This document shows positions 1-6,552 of a stretch of DNA of 7,134 nucleotides, piece by piece (positions within the stretch are counted from its first letter, which is position 1; every line of letters starts with the position of its first letter). Under the pieces are notes generated by a model. That model was not told where the DNA came from and made no database searches. It was given only the letters and a program-made list of their open reading frames with translations. The translations under genes and the position numbers were made by a program. The stretch is from assembly GCA_946610655.1 (NCBI GenBank), contig CAMOCH010000044.1, positions 1-7,134 of the forward strand, written 5' to 3'. Origin of the DNA: an uncultured Clostridia bacterium. GTDB taxonomy: Bacteria; Bacillota; Clostridia; Christensenellales; UBA1242.

Positions 1-1187
1 GGAGAACCAACCAATTTTTTGGTTTCTTCTTCATTTCCATTTTTAATGAGTTCAGCATCTGCATAAACATAATCAAGCATCATGTCTGCAACTTGTTCTT
101 TCAAATATTTTCTGTCAACATCTGAAACAGTGCTAGTTGAGCCAGCAAACATTTCATTAATTTTATTCTCAACATAAGCATTTGCAGCATCTGTAATAAC
201 TCTTTCTCTTTCTTCAGTTGTTATATATTTTTTAAATTCATCAACACTATTTTCCATGTTTGCAGTGTAATAGTTTGCGTGTCTTTCTGACTCATTTGAA
301 TTGTTAAGTGTATTGACGTTAACCATATTGTTTGAAGCAACATTTTCTGTTGTATTTACATGAGTATTATTTTCATTTACTACTTCTTGTTGACGCTCCT
401 TGCTCACCATTTTGCTTTTTGTAAAACCAAGTTGACTTTCAAGTTCGTTAACTTTTGTAAGTTGCTCAGCAAGTTCTTTATTTGAACCCTTTTCAGTTCC
501 AGCAAGAGCTTTTTGATTTTTTTCAATTTTCTTTGTTAAATTATCCATTGCTTTTTTGAAAGGATTTTTTAAGAAATGATAACCTAAAAATCCAGTAAAG
601 CCAGCCAAAGCAAGCGTTCCAAGATGAGCAACAGAAAATAATGCTGCAAATCCACCAACAATACCAGCAGCACCAAAAAGCAATGCAGGTGCTGCAGCAA
701 TTGCAAGCGCTGCAAGAACAAATTTACCAACAAGTGACCTAAAAATTCCACTTTTTAATTTTTTGTTTTCAAGTTTACTATCAAATAATTTTGCACTTTC
801 CTCTGCATATTGTGCAGTTTGTGCATTTATCAATGCTTGTGTTTGATCTTTAAATGAAGCAAAACTCTTTTCAAAAAGTTCACCATTATCTGCAATAGAA
901 TTTAAAGCACCAAAAGAATTATCATTGCCAGACAAAGTTCTTGCAGACTTGATAGCTCCTCGTAGTGCATCATTATGAGGATTGGCAGTTTTATAGCCTA
1001 GTCTTGCATGATTTTCTGCAATAACCTGCAACAAATCCTCTTCATTCTTTAATTTACTTAAATCGTTAAGAGGTTCTCCACGAAAAGTGTATCCTGCTGG
1101 ATTATTTCGTAATTTTTTGTATGCTTCAACAAAATCTTTAAGATGTTCATATTCTTGAACACTATTTAAAAGAACCATATCTGCCAT
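1..1187 (-). CDS. Hypothetical protein with central hydrophobic hairpin (C-terminus off the left edge)
   Basis: I do not recognise this protein. An open frame runs from ATG at 1187 down through base 1 without a stop, giving about 395 residues with the C-terminus missing. The start is supported by a GAGGAGG ribosome binding site (1196-1202) eight bases upstream and by a promoter further up. Residues 1-150 are soluble, charged and mostly helical (start MADMVLLNSV). Residues about 154-205 are Ala/Gly/Leu-rich and could form two membrane helices or a buried hairpin, followed by a basic stretch (KNPFKKAMDNLTKKIEK). About 210-260 could be coiled coil. About 265-300 is an Asn/Thr/Ser-rich linker, then comes another charged helical region. 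There is no signal peptide, so the ends are probably cytoplasmic. It follows secA on the same strand but appears separately transcribed. That the gene is real is near certain; its function is unknown. Confidence 0.85.
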   Translation of the reverse strand, partial: MADMVLLNSVQEYEHLKDFVEAYKKLRNNPAGYTFRGEPLNDLSKLKNEEDLLQVIAENHARLGYKTANPHNDALRGAIKSARTLSGNDNSFGALNSIADNGELFEKSFASFKDQTQALINAQTAQYAEESAKLFDSKLENKKLKSGIFRSLVGKFVLAALAIAAAPALLFGAAGIVGGFAALFSVAHLGTLALAGFTGFLGYHFLKNPFKKAMDNLTKKIEKNQKALAGTEKGSNKELAEQLTKVNELESQLGFTKSKMVSKERQQEVVNENNTHVNTTENVASNNMVNVNTLNNSNESERHANYYTANMENSVDEFKKYITTEERERVITDAANAYVENKINEMFAGSTSTVSDVDRKYLKEQVADMMLDYVYADAELIKNGNEEETKKLVGS

Positions 1188-1224
1188 AATAATTTCCTCC
1201 TCGGAAAGTTTTGTTATTATATTT

Positions 1225-1253
1225 AATATATAATAAAAAGCACAAAAAGTCAA
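1225..1253 (-). promoter_or_regulatory. Sigma-A-type promoter of the left-edge hypothetical gene
   Basis: On the minus strand TTGACT (1248-1253) is followed by a 17-base spacer and TATATT (1225-1230). The predicted start site is near 1218, which gives a leader of about 30 nt containing the GAGGAGG site. The region is very AT-rich, so the exact -10 hexamer could shift; the -35 match and spacing are good. Confidence 0.6.
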
Positions 1254-1264
1254 TATTGCACAAT

Positions 1265-1304
1265 AAAAAATGTGAAATATTTACAAAATTGCAAATATTT
1301 CACA
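1265..1304 (-). terminator. Rho-independent-like terminator after secA
   Basis: A perfect 12-bp inverted repeat (TGTGAAATATTT at 1271-1282, AAATATTTCACA at 1293-1304) encloses a 10-base loop. Read on the minus strand it is followed directly by six T residues (1265-1270). It lies about 135 bases after the secA stop and just before the promoter of the next minus-strand gene, the right place to separate the two units. The stem is AT-rich and therefore weaker than a classical terminator. A two-base bulge would let it extend into the flanking A and T runs. Confidence 0.6.
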
Positions 1305-1437
1305 CATTTTTACAAAATTTTATTGTTTTTTATATTATTTTATCATATTTTTGCGTTTTTTTATCATTATTTATCTTTATTTAATTAAATATTGCTAAAT
1401 TTAATGCAAATGTTATATTGCTTAGATAATTTTTATG
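1305..1437. other. secA 3' non-coding region, no gene seen
   Basis: This very AT-rich stretch lies between the secA stop codon and the terminator hairpin. I see no open frame with a ribosome binding site, no RNA gene and no repeat beyond simple A/T runs. It is probably the 3' untranslated tail of the secA transcript. Confidence 0.5.
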
Positions 1438-4143
1438 TTAATTTTGCTCTTTACCACAACAGTTTTTATATTTTTTACCACTGCCGCATGGACAAGGATC
1501 ATTTCTTCCAACTGTTTGTTTTTTAACAACTGTTTTTGGTTTTGCAGGCTTTCCAGCTGTGTGGGTTTGCAAATTTGCATTTGGTTTATTTGGAGTTGCA
1601 GGCAATCTGATATTTCCTTTTTCAACAGAGAGAACAGGAACTGCAAGCAAGAATTTTGCAACTTCTTTTCTAACCCCTGCGATCATTTCGTCAAACATAT
1701 CTCCACCTTCTGCCTGGTAAACAATAACTGGGTTTTTGTTTCCATAACCACGAAGACCAATACCCATTTTAAGGTTATCCATATCATCAATATGTTCAAT
1801 CCAACGTCTGTCAAGGTTTCTCAAGAATACATCTCTTTCAAGTTGATTAATATTAAATCCGTTTTTTGTATTTTCTTGGAATCTAGCTTCATATTTTGCA
1901 ACTGCACGTTCTGCAATTAAATCAACAAGTTCATGTGTTGAATATCTATTTAGTATGTCAAGAGTAACAAAGTTTGTGCCAGGGTCTAACAAAAATTGTT
2001 CAAGAGCTTTGTTGAAATCTTCAATATCAACTTGTTCAGCATCTTCATAGTCAAAATCATTAACTGTTTCATATGCAAGTTCTCTAATCATTTGAAGAAC
2101 TTTGTCGTGAATATCTTCGCCATTCAAGATTTTTTCTCTTTCAGTGTAAACCTCTGCTCTTTGAAGGTTAAGAACATTGTCATACTCAATAATATTTTTT
2201 CTTGCTGAATAATTAAATCCTTCAACTTTTTTTTGTGCGTTTTCAACGTTATTTGAGAACATTTTCCAGTTTATTGAAGTATCACTATCAAGTTTAAAGA
2301 ATTCCGCCATTCTCTTTAGTCTTTCTGATCCAAAAACTCTAGACAAATCATCATCTGCAGAAATATAGAATATTGAGCTGCCTGGATCTCCTTGACGACC
2401 AGAACGACCACGAAGCTGATTATCAATTCTTCGACTTTCATGACGCTCTGTGCCAATTATCCTAAGACCACCAAGGGCAACAACTTCTTCTTTTTCTTTA
2501 TCTGTTTCTTTTGTAAATTTTTCCAAAAGTTCTTGGAATGTTTTTCTTGCTTCTTTTTCTTCATCGGTGTTCACAGGGAAGAATGAACTTGCAAGCTCAA
2601 TAATTTCTGGCTCGTAACCTTTTTTCTTCATCGCTTCTTTTGCCATAAACTCTGGGTTACCACCAAGCAAAATATCTGTTCCACGACCAGCCATGTTTGT
2701 TGCAATTGTAACAGCACCAAGTTTGCCGGCTTGGGCAATAATTTCTGCTTCTTTCATATGATTTTTTGCATTGAGCACATTGTGTGGAATTTTAAGTTTT
2801 TTAAGTTCTCTGCTTAATTCCTCACTCCTCTCAACTGTAACAGTACCTGCAAGGACTGGTTGCTTTCTTTCATAACAATCAACAATATCATTACAAACAG
2901 CTTTTATCTTTGCTTCATGACTGAAATAAAATGAATCGTTATAGTCTTTTCTAATAACTGGTCTGTTACTTGGAATACTAACAACATCAAGTCCATAAAT
3001 TTCTCTAAATTCTGCCTCTTCTGTTTTTGCAGTACCGGTCATACCAGACAACTTTTTATATAATTTAAAGAAATTTTGAAGAGTTATTGTTGCTTGGGTT
3101 TTGTTTTCCTCATTAATTTTAACGCCTTCTTTTGCTTCAATTGCTTGATGAAGACCATCAGAATATCTTCTTCCCACCATAATACGACCAGTGAACTCAT
3201 CAACAATCAAAACTTCGCCATCTTTAACAATATAGTCATTGTCTTTTTTCATCATAAACCTTGCACGAATGGCATTGTTGATATTATGGTTAATTTGAAG
3301 GTTGTCCATATCACTAAGGTTATCAATTTTATAGAATTTTTCAGCCTTAGTGATACCAGAATCTGTTAAGTGAATGGTCTTTTTTTGTTCATCAATTTCA
3401 ACGTCGTCTTTATTCAAAGTTTTAACAAAAGAGCAAGCAACTGTGTATTGATCACTACTTTCCCCTGTTGGACCACTAATTATAAGAGGCGTTCTTGCTT
3501 CATCAATCAAAACACTATCAACTTCATCAATAATACAAAATTGAAGCCCACGCATAACTTGGAATCTTTTTTGTGGAGCCATGTTATCACGAAGATAGTC
3601 AAAACCAAACTCACTACTTGTTCCATAGGTTATGTCAGCTTTGTATGCTTCCATTTTTTCTCTTGGATCCTGGTTAGAATAAACAACGCCAACACTGAGC
3701 CCCAAAAATTTATGAATTTTGCCCATCCATTCCGCGTCACGCTTTGCCAAATATTCATTGACTGTAACAATATGAACTGGGCCAGCAAGAGCATTTAAAT
3801 ATGCAGGCAGTGTTGAAACAAGAGTTTTACCTTCACCAGTTTTCATTTCTGCAATTCTGCCTTCATGCAAAACAATACCACCCAAAAGTTGAACATGATA
3901 ATGACGCTTTTTAAGAACTCTTGCACTTGCTTCTCTAACAACTGCAAAAGCATCTGGCAAAATATCATCAAGTGTTTCACCATCTTTTAGTCTGCCTTTA
4001 AGCACATCTGTTTGCGCGCGGAGTTCGTCATCAGAAAGTGCTTTATATTTTTCTTCAATGTCTTCAATTTTTGCAGCAATTTTTTCAAGTTTTTTCAAAC
4101 TTCTGTTGTTATCAAAATTTTTGAAGAAACTAAATAGTCCCAT
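1438..4143 (-). CDS. secA: Preprotein translocase ATPase subunit SecA
   Basis: This is the ATP-driven motor that pushes unfolded preproteins through the SecYEG channel in the cytoplasmic membrane. The 901 residues show the complete architecture: the start MGLFSFF, Walker A MKTGEGKT (100-107), the DEVDS Walker B (206-210) followed by the preprotein-crosslinking region, SGMTGTA (366-372), TNMAGRGTDILLGG (482-495), and the GTERHESRR...GRSGRQGDPG block (564-588). The helical scaffold and wing follow, and a Lys/Pro-rich linker leads to a SEC-C zinc motif with Cys 884, 886, 895 and 896. Residues about 497-556 form a charged helical insertion in NBD2; from memory, clostridial SecAs carry such an insertion while the shorter Bacillus subtilis protein (841 aa) lacks it. 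The start has AGAGGAG at 4151-4157, seven bases upstream. The gene has its own promoter 3' of the comF-like gene. No truncation or lost catalytic motif is visible. Confidence 0.99.
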   Translation of the reverse strand: MGLFSFFKNFDNNRSLKKLEKIAAKIEDIEEKYKALSDDELRAQTDVLKGRLKDGETLDDILPDAFAVVREASARVLKKRHYHVQLLGGIVLHEGRIAEMKTGEGKTLVSTLPAYLNALAGPVHIVTVNEYLAKRDAEWMGKIHKFLGLSVGVVYSNQDPREKMEAYKADITYGTSSEFGFDYLRDNMAPQKRFQVMRGLQFCIIDEVDSVLIDEARTPLIISGPTGESSDQYTVACSFVKTLNKDDVEIDEQKKTIHLTDSGITKAEKFYKIDNLSDMDNLQINHNINNAIRARFMMKKDNDYIVKDGEVLIVDEFTGRIMVGRRYSDGLHQAIEAKEGVKINEENKTQATITLQNFFKLYKKLSGMTGTAKTEEAEFREIYGLDVVSIPSNRPVIRKDYNDSFYFSHEAKIKAVCNDIVDCYERKQPVLAGTVTVERSEELSRELKKLKIPHNVLNAKNHMKEAEIIAQAGKLGAVTIATNMAGRGTDILLGGNPEFMAKEAMKKKGYEPEIIELASSFFPVNTDEEKEARKTFQELLEKFTKETDKEKEEVVALGGLRIIGTERHESRRIDNQLRGRSGRQGDPGSSIFYISADDDLSRVFGSERLKRMAEFFKLDSDTSINWKMFSNNVENAQKKVEGFNYSARKNIIEYDNVLNLQRAEVYTEREKILNGEDIHDKVLQMIRELAYETVNDFDYEDAEQVDIEDFNKALEQFLLDPGTNFVTLDILNRYSTHELVDLIAERAVAKYEARFQENTKNGFNINQLERDVFLRNLDRRWIEHIDDMDNLKMGIGLRGYGNKNPVIVYQAEGGDMFDEMIAGVRKEVAKFLLAVPVLSVEKGNIRLPATPNKPNANLQTHTAGKPAKPKTVVKKQTVGRNDPCPCGSGKKYKNCCGKEQN

Positions 4144-4166
4144 AAATATTCTCCTCTAACTCATTT

Positions 4167-4195
4167 AGTATAATTGATTTATGCATTTTTGTCCA
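4167..4195 (-). promoter_or_regulatory. Sigma-A-type promoter of secA
   Basis: On the minus strand TGGACA (4190-4195, five of six matches to TTGACA) lies 17 bases from TATACT (4167-4172, five of six). The predicted start is near 4160, leaving a leader of only about 17 nt with the AGAGGAG site. That leaves no room for a SecM-like arrest peptide or a riboswitch. Readthrough from the comF-like gene is possible because I see no terminator in the 108-base gap. Confidence 0.65.
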
Positions 4196-4251
4196 CTATC
4201 AAGCAGCAATTTGTTTGCAATAAAATCAATATTTTGGCATAATTTAGCGTT

Positions 4252-4962
4252 TTACATTTCTGGATTTTTTGTTTTTGTAACAGTAAGACAATAAACTTTA
4301 TTTGGCTTTGCCTTTTTAAGTTCTGTTGCACAAGCAGTCATTGTGCTGCCAGTTGTAAAAACGTCATCAATAATCAAAATGTTTTTATTTTTTTTAATTT
4401 GCTTGTTAATAATTGCAAATGAGCCAACCAGGTTTTTAATTCTTTCATCTCTGCCAAGTTCTGCTTGTCTTGGAGTGCTTTTAATTTTTGCAAGCAAATC
4501 TTCATATTTCAAATCTGCAAGTTTACAAAATTCTTTTGCAATTTCTGCAGCATGATTATACTCTCTTTTCTTTTGTGCTTCCACGCTCATTGGAACGCTT
4601 GTCACAATATCAATATGCAAATCTAGCGTTTTAAATCTTTCAAACAAAATTTTCGCAAAGTCTTTTGCTAAATACTTTTTATCATTATATTTAAGTGCCA
4701 TTATTGCACCAGACGTTTCTTCATTATACTCATAACATGAATAATTGCTGTCAAAAACGCGCTCCAAATCTTTGCATATATAGCAAATTTTTTCATTATC
4801 TAAAATATGTTCTCCACATTTCACACAAAAGTTTGCATTAATTTTATTATGATTGCAACTTTTGCAAACAACACCGTCTTTGGTTTCTCTACCACAAAAC
4901 GGACAAGAATAATGTGGAAACAACACATTATTAAGTTTTTCTAAGAATGATTGTTTATTCAA
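4252..4962 (-). CDS. comFC: ComF-family phosphoribosyltransferase-like protein
   Basis: ComF/GntX-family proteins combine N-terminal zinc knuckles with a type I phosphoribosyltransferase fold. In competent bacteria ComFC is needed for DNA uptake or processing; in others the role is unclear. The 236 residues show four CxxC pairs (Cys 20/23, 33/36, 46/49, 60/63), able to hold two zinc ions, then the ComF block VPMSVEAQKKREYNHAAE (123-140). Next come a conserved-looking Thr/Gln/Arg stretch (163-177) and the PRPP-binding loop ILIIDDVFTTGSTM (195-208). The start is TTG at 4962, chosen because AGAGGA (4971-4976) lies eight bases upstream and no suitable ATG occurs before the first zinc knuckle. It overlaps the upstream regulator by eight bases, implying one transcript and translational coupling. 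The family call is strong; a competence role is inference, since no comFA or comE gene is in the window. Confidence 0.93.
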   Translation of the reverse strand: MNKQSFLEKLNNVLFPHYSCPFCGRETKDGVVCKSCNHNKINANFCVKCGEHILDNEKICYICKDLERVFDSNYSCYEYNEETSGAIMALKYNDKKYLAKDFAKILFERFKTLDLHIDIVTSVPMSVEAQKKREYNHAAEIAKEFCKLADLKYEDLLAKIKSTPRQAELGRDERIKNLVGSFAIINKQIKKNKNILIIDDVFTTGSTMTACATELKKAKPNKVYCLTVTKTKNPEM

Positions 4963-5173
4963 AGCAAAGTTCCTCTAATGTTATTTCAAAAAAATCTGCA
5001 AGCTTAACAACTGCACCAATGGTTGGCTCTTTTATGCCATTTTCATATTCGCTAATAAGAGACCTAGATATGCCAGTTTTGTCTGCCACCTGTTTTTGAC
5101 TAAACTTTTTGCCAAACTTGTTACTGCCAGTTCTAAGATTTTTTAAATTATTGCTAAAATTAATTTGACGCAT
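4955..5173 (-). CDS. Small XRE-family helix-turn-helix regulator
   Basis: This 72-residue Cro/CI-type DNA-binding protein is essentially just the HTH domain. The pattern SQKQVADKTGISRSLISEYE (25-44), followed by GIKEPTI and LADFFEITLEEL, is the standard five-helix XRE fold; GISRSLISEYE is the recognition helix region. There is no added sensor, protease or dimerisation domain, so it resembles the small stand-alone regulators common in Firmicutes. The start chosen is ATG at 5173, ten bases after AAAGGA (5184-5189). A TTG two codons earlier lies only four bases from that site and is less likely. Its 3' end overlaps the comF-like start by eight bases, and it is transcribed divergently from the YwaF-like gene. 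It may regulate itself, comF or the divergent gene; none of these is shown. Confidence 0.93.
   Translation of the reverse strand: MRQINFSNNLKNLRTGSNKFGKKFSQKQVADKTGISRSLISEYENGIKEPTIGAVVKLADFFEITLEELCFE
4971..4976 (-). promoter_or_regulatory. Ribosome binding site deciding the TTG start of the comF-like gene
   Basis: AGAGGA on the minus strand lies eight bases before the TTG at 4962 and inside the last codons of the XRE gene. It supports the non-ATG start and coupling to translation of the upstream gene. Confidence 0.6.
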
Positions 5174-5183
5174 AAGCAAGCAA

Positions 5184-5189
5184 TCCTTT
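5184..5189 (-). promoter_or_regulatory. Ribosome binding site of the XRE regulator
   Basis: AAAGGA on the minus strand lies ten bases before ATG 5173 and four bases before TTG 5179. The spacing favours the ATG. Confidence 0.55.
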
Positions 5190-5204
5190 ATTATATTCTT
5201 ACAA

Positions 5205-5216
5205 TATAATATTATA
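5205..5216. promoter_or_regulatory. 12-bp palindrome in the divergent intergenic region, possible operator or overlapping -10 boxes
   Basis: TATAATATTATA is a perfect palindrome in the gap between the XRE regulator and the YwaF-like gene. It presents a TATAAT -10 box to both strands at once (5205-5210 plus, 5211-5216 minus). No convincing -35 lies 16-18 bases from either; a minus-strand TTGATT (5229-5234) sits 17 bases from a poorer TATTAT (5206-5211). Promoters probably lie here, but I cannot fix them. A palindrome in this position could also be the site of the adjacent regulator. Confidence 0.35.
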
Positions 5217-5249
5217 ATCTCAAATCAAAATCAACAAATTTTAACTAAT

Positions 5250-5254
5250 GGAAG
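5250..5254 (+). promoter_or_regulatory. Ribosome binding site favouring ATG 5260 for the YwaF-like gene
   Basis: GGAAG ends five bases before ATG 5260, whereas the in-frame ATG at 5248 has only A/T-rich sequence upstream. The match to AGGAGG is partial, so the site is weak. Confidence 0.45.
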
Positions 5255-5259
5255 AAATT

Positions 5260-6045
5260 ATGAATTCACTATGTTCTATCACATTTTATGACTGGCTTAC
5301 CGAAAACTTAGATGCTTTTGAAAGTGGTCAAGGTTTGTTTTGTCCACTTCATATTGCACTTATTATAGTTATGTTTTTATGGTTTATTGCCCTTATTGTG
5401 CTTGCAATAAAATTTCCAAAATTTGCAAAAAAATTTGGTGCCGTGCTTGCAATCACAATGGTTGTTTTAAGAATTTTTCGCATGATTGTTCAACTTGCTT
5501 CAGGCAAATTTACTTTTGTTGAAGTTTTACCATTTCAACTATGCCACATGATGTGCTTTCTTCTTGCTATTATCTATTTTGTTAAATCAACAAAATTTTC
5601 TCTACCTGTTTTGTGTTTTGCAATTCTTGGTGGAGTTTTAACATTTATTTTTGGAGACTACTACTACACAAACGTTCCAACCTTTTATATTATTGAAAGC
5701 ATAATTTTACACTTTGCCCTTCCTAGTGTTTCAATTTGCTACATTTGCACACGAAAACCAAAATACAACGCTTGGTCTATATTAGAAGTTCCTGTTGTTT
5801 TGGCATTTATGTGTGCTTTTGCAAGCATTGGAAACGCATTCTATCCAGAAAGAAATTATATGTATTTGGTTAAAAATGGCTTACCTTTTAATTTCTTCCC
5901 AAACGCACACTTTATTTTTACATACATTATTATGGCAATCATAATTGTGTCAATTGTATTAATCACATGGTTTATTGTTAAAATCATTAAACAACATATA
6001 TCAAAAAATAATATTAAAAATGTTGAAAAAACTGATGTGATATGA
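5260..6045 (+). CDS. YwaF/TIGR02206-type multi-pass membrane protein
   Basis: This is an integral membrane protein of unknown biochemical role. The 261 residues (265 if the in-frame ATG at 5248 is used) contain about seven hydrophobic segments, roughly at 30-51, 58-79, 93-108, 114-131, 143-164, 172-190 and 215-243. A basic, polar tail ends at TGA, directly followed by a second stop, TAA. The motif LPFQLCHMMCF (90-100) at the start of helix 3, together with the seven-helix plan and length near 250, resembles the YwaF family (TIGR02206, related to TMEM164). That call is from memory of the family and is the main uncertainty. Helices are rich in Phe, Ile and Cys, with an acidic FGDYYY loop after helix 4. 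The start at 5260 is preferred because GGAAG lies just upstream. The gene diverges from the XRE regulator, and the next gene's promoter overlaps its end. Confidence 0.85.
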   Translation: MNSLCSITFYDWLTENLDAFESGQGLFCPLHIALIIVMFLWFIALIVLAIKFPKFAKKFGAVLAITMVVLRIFRMIVQLASGKFTFVEVLPFQLCHMMCFLLAIIYFVKSTKFSLPVLCFAILGGVLTFIFGDYYYTNVPTFYIIESIILHFALPSVSICYICTRKPKYNAWSILEVPVVLAFMCAFASIGNAFYPERNYMYLVKNGLPFNFFPNAHFIFTYIIMAIIIVSIVLITWFIVKIIKQHISKNNIKNVEKTDVI

Positions 6046-6051
6046 TAAAAT
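6023..6051 (+). promoter_or_regulatory. Extended -10 promoter for the two small membrane genes
   Basis: TTGAAA (6023-6028) is followed by a 17-base spacer and TAAAAT (6046-6051), each five of six to consensus, with a TG one base before the -10 (TGaTAAAAT). The predicted start is near 6058. Most of it lies inside the end of the YwaF-like gene. A perfect 16-bp palindrome (6045-6060) covers the -10 and start site. Confidence 0.55.
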
Positions 6052-6076
6052 ATATTTTATAAGAGAGGTAAAAACT

Positions 6077-6538
6077 ATGACAAACTTTTTGTTATCAATT
6101 TCAACAAGTGAAATTTTAACCTATTCACTTTATGCATTAGCAGGCCTTGTCGTTTTGCTTTGCGTTATTGTTATCATTCTTAAAGCAAGAAAAAGAAAGA
6201 AAATTCGTGATGAGCAAAAAACTCGTGAAGTTGAAGGCGTTAAAGAACAAAATAACGTTCGTTATAGTGAAGACGCAACCATTGTTGACAAAAATGGAGA
6301 TATTAATGTGACCCTTGTTAAAAACGATATCGTTCTTCAACCAAGAAAAATGGTTACCGTTTCAACACGTGGTCCACTTAAACCAGGCAAATGGACAGTC
6401 CTTAGTGCTTATGGCAATGAAGAAAAATTCAATATTAGAATTGGCTTATATGTTAAAGAATACAAACACGGACAAGAAATTATTCTTGCAGAAGGCGATG
6501 AAATTTGTCCAACAAGCACAACAATAATTTTGAGATAA
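6077..6538 (+). CDS. Hypothetical protein, single N-terminal TM helix and small beta-rich domain
   Basis: I do not recognise this 153-residue protein. A hydrophobic helix at about 13-35 is followed by a strongly basic stop (KARKRKKIR, 36-44), so by the positive-inside rule the N-terminus is outside and the rest is in the cytoplasm. A charged linker (45-73) leads to a compact domain (about 74-153) of alternating hydrophobic and polar residues suggesting beta strands. Its recognisable segments are VLQPRKMVTVSTRGPLKPGKW, FNIRIGLYVKEYKHGQEIIL and a Thr-rich end, PTSTTIILR. It has a good ribosome binding site (GAGAGG, eight bases from ATG) and a candidate promoter of its own. Only 14 bases separate it from the next gene, so the two are probably co-transcribed. 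There is no catalytic motif; a binding or scaffold role is a guess. Confidence 0.88.
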   Translation: MTNFLLSISTSEILTYSLYALAGLVVLLCVIVIILKARKRKKIRDEQKTREVEGVKEQNNVRYSEDATIVDKNGDINVTLVKNDIVLQPRKMVTVSTRGPLKPGKWTVLSAYGNEEKFNIRIGLYVKEYKHGQEIILAEGDEICPTSTTIILR

Positions 6539-6552
6539 TTTAACTTATACAA

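Noticed and set aside
1441..1520. SEC-C motif with Cys-Cys instead of Cys-His at the end of SecA as a possible novelty
   Set aside because: CxCx8C(C/H) is a known variation of the SEC-C zinc site; all four ligands are present.
1435..3798. Several plus-strand open frames of 60-160 codons antisense to secA
   Set aside because: They are Phe/Cys/Asn-rich mirror frames of a clear SecA coding sequence, without ribosome binding sites or family features.
5174..5179. TTG at 5179 as the start of the XRE regulator
   Set aside because: It lies only four bases from AAAGGA; ATG 5173 has better spacing and starts right at the fold.
6040..6048. Recoding (TGA as Trp) because the YwaF-like gene ends at TGA
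   Set aside because: The Trp codons I checked in the window are TGG, and the TGA is followed directly by TAA, so an ordinary tandem stop explains it.
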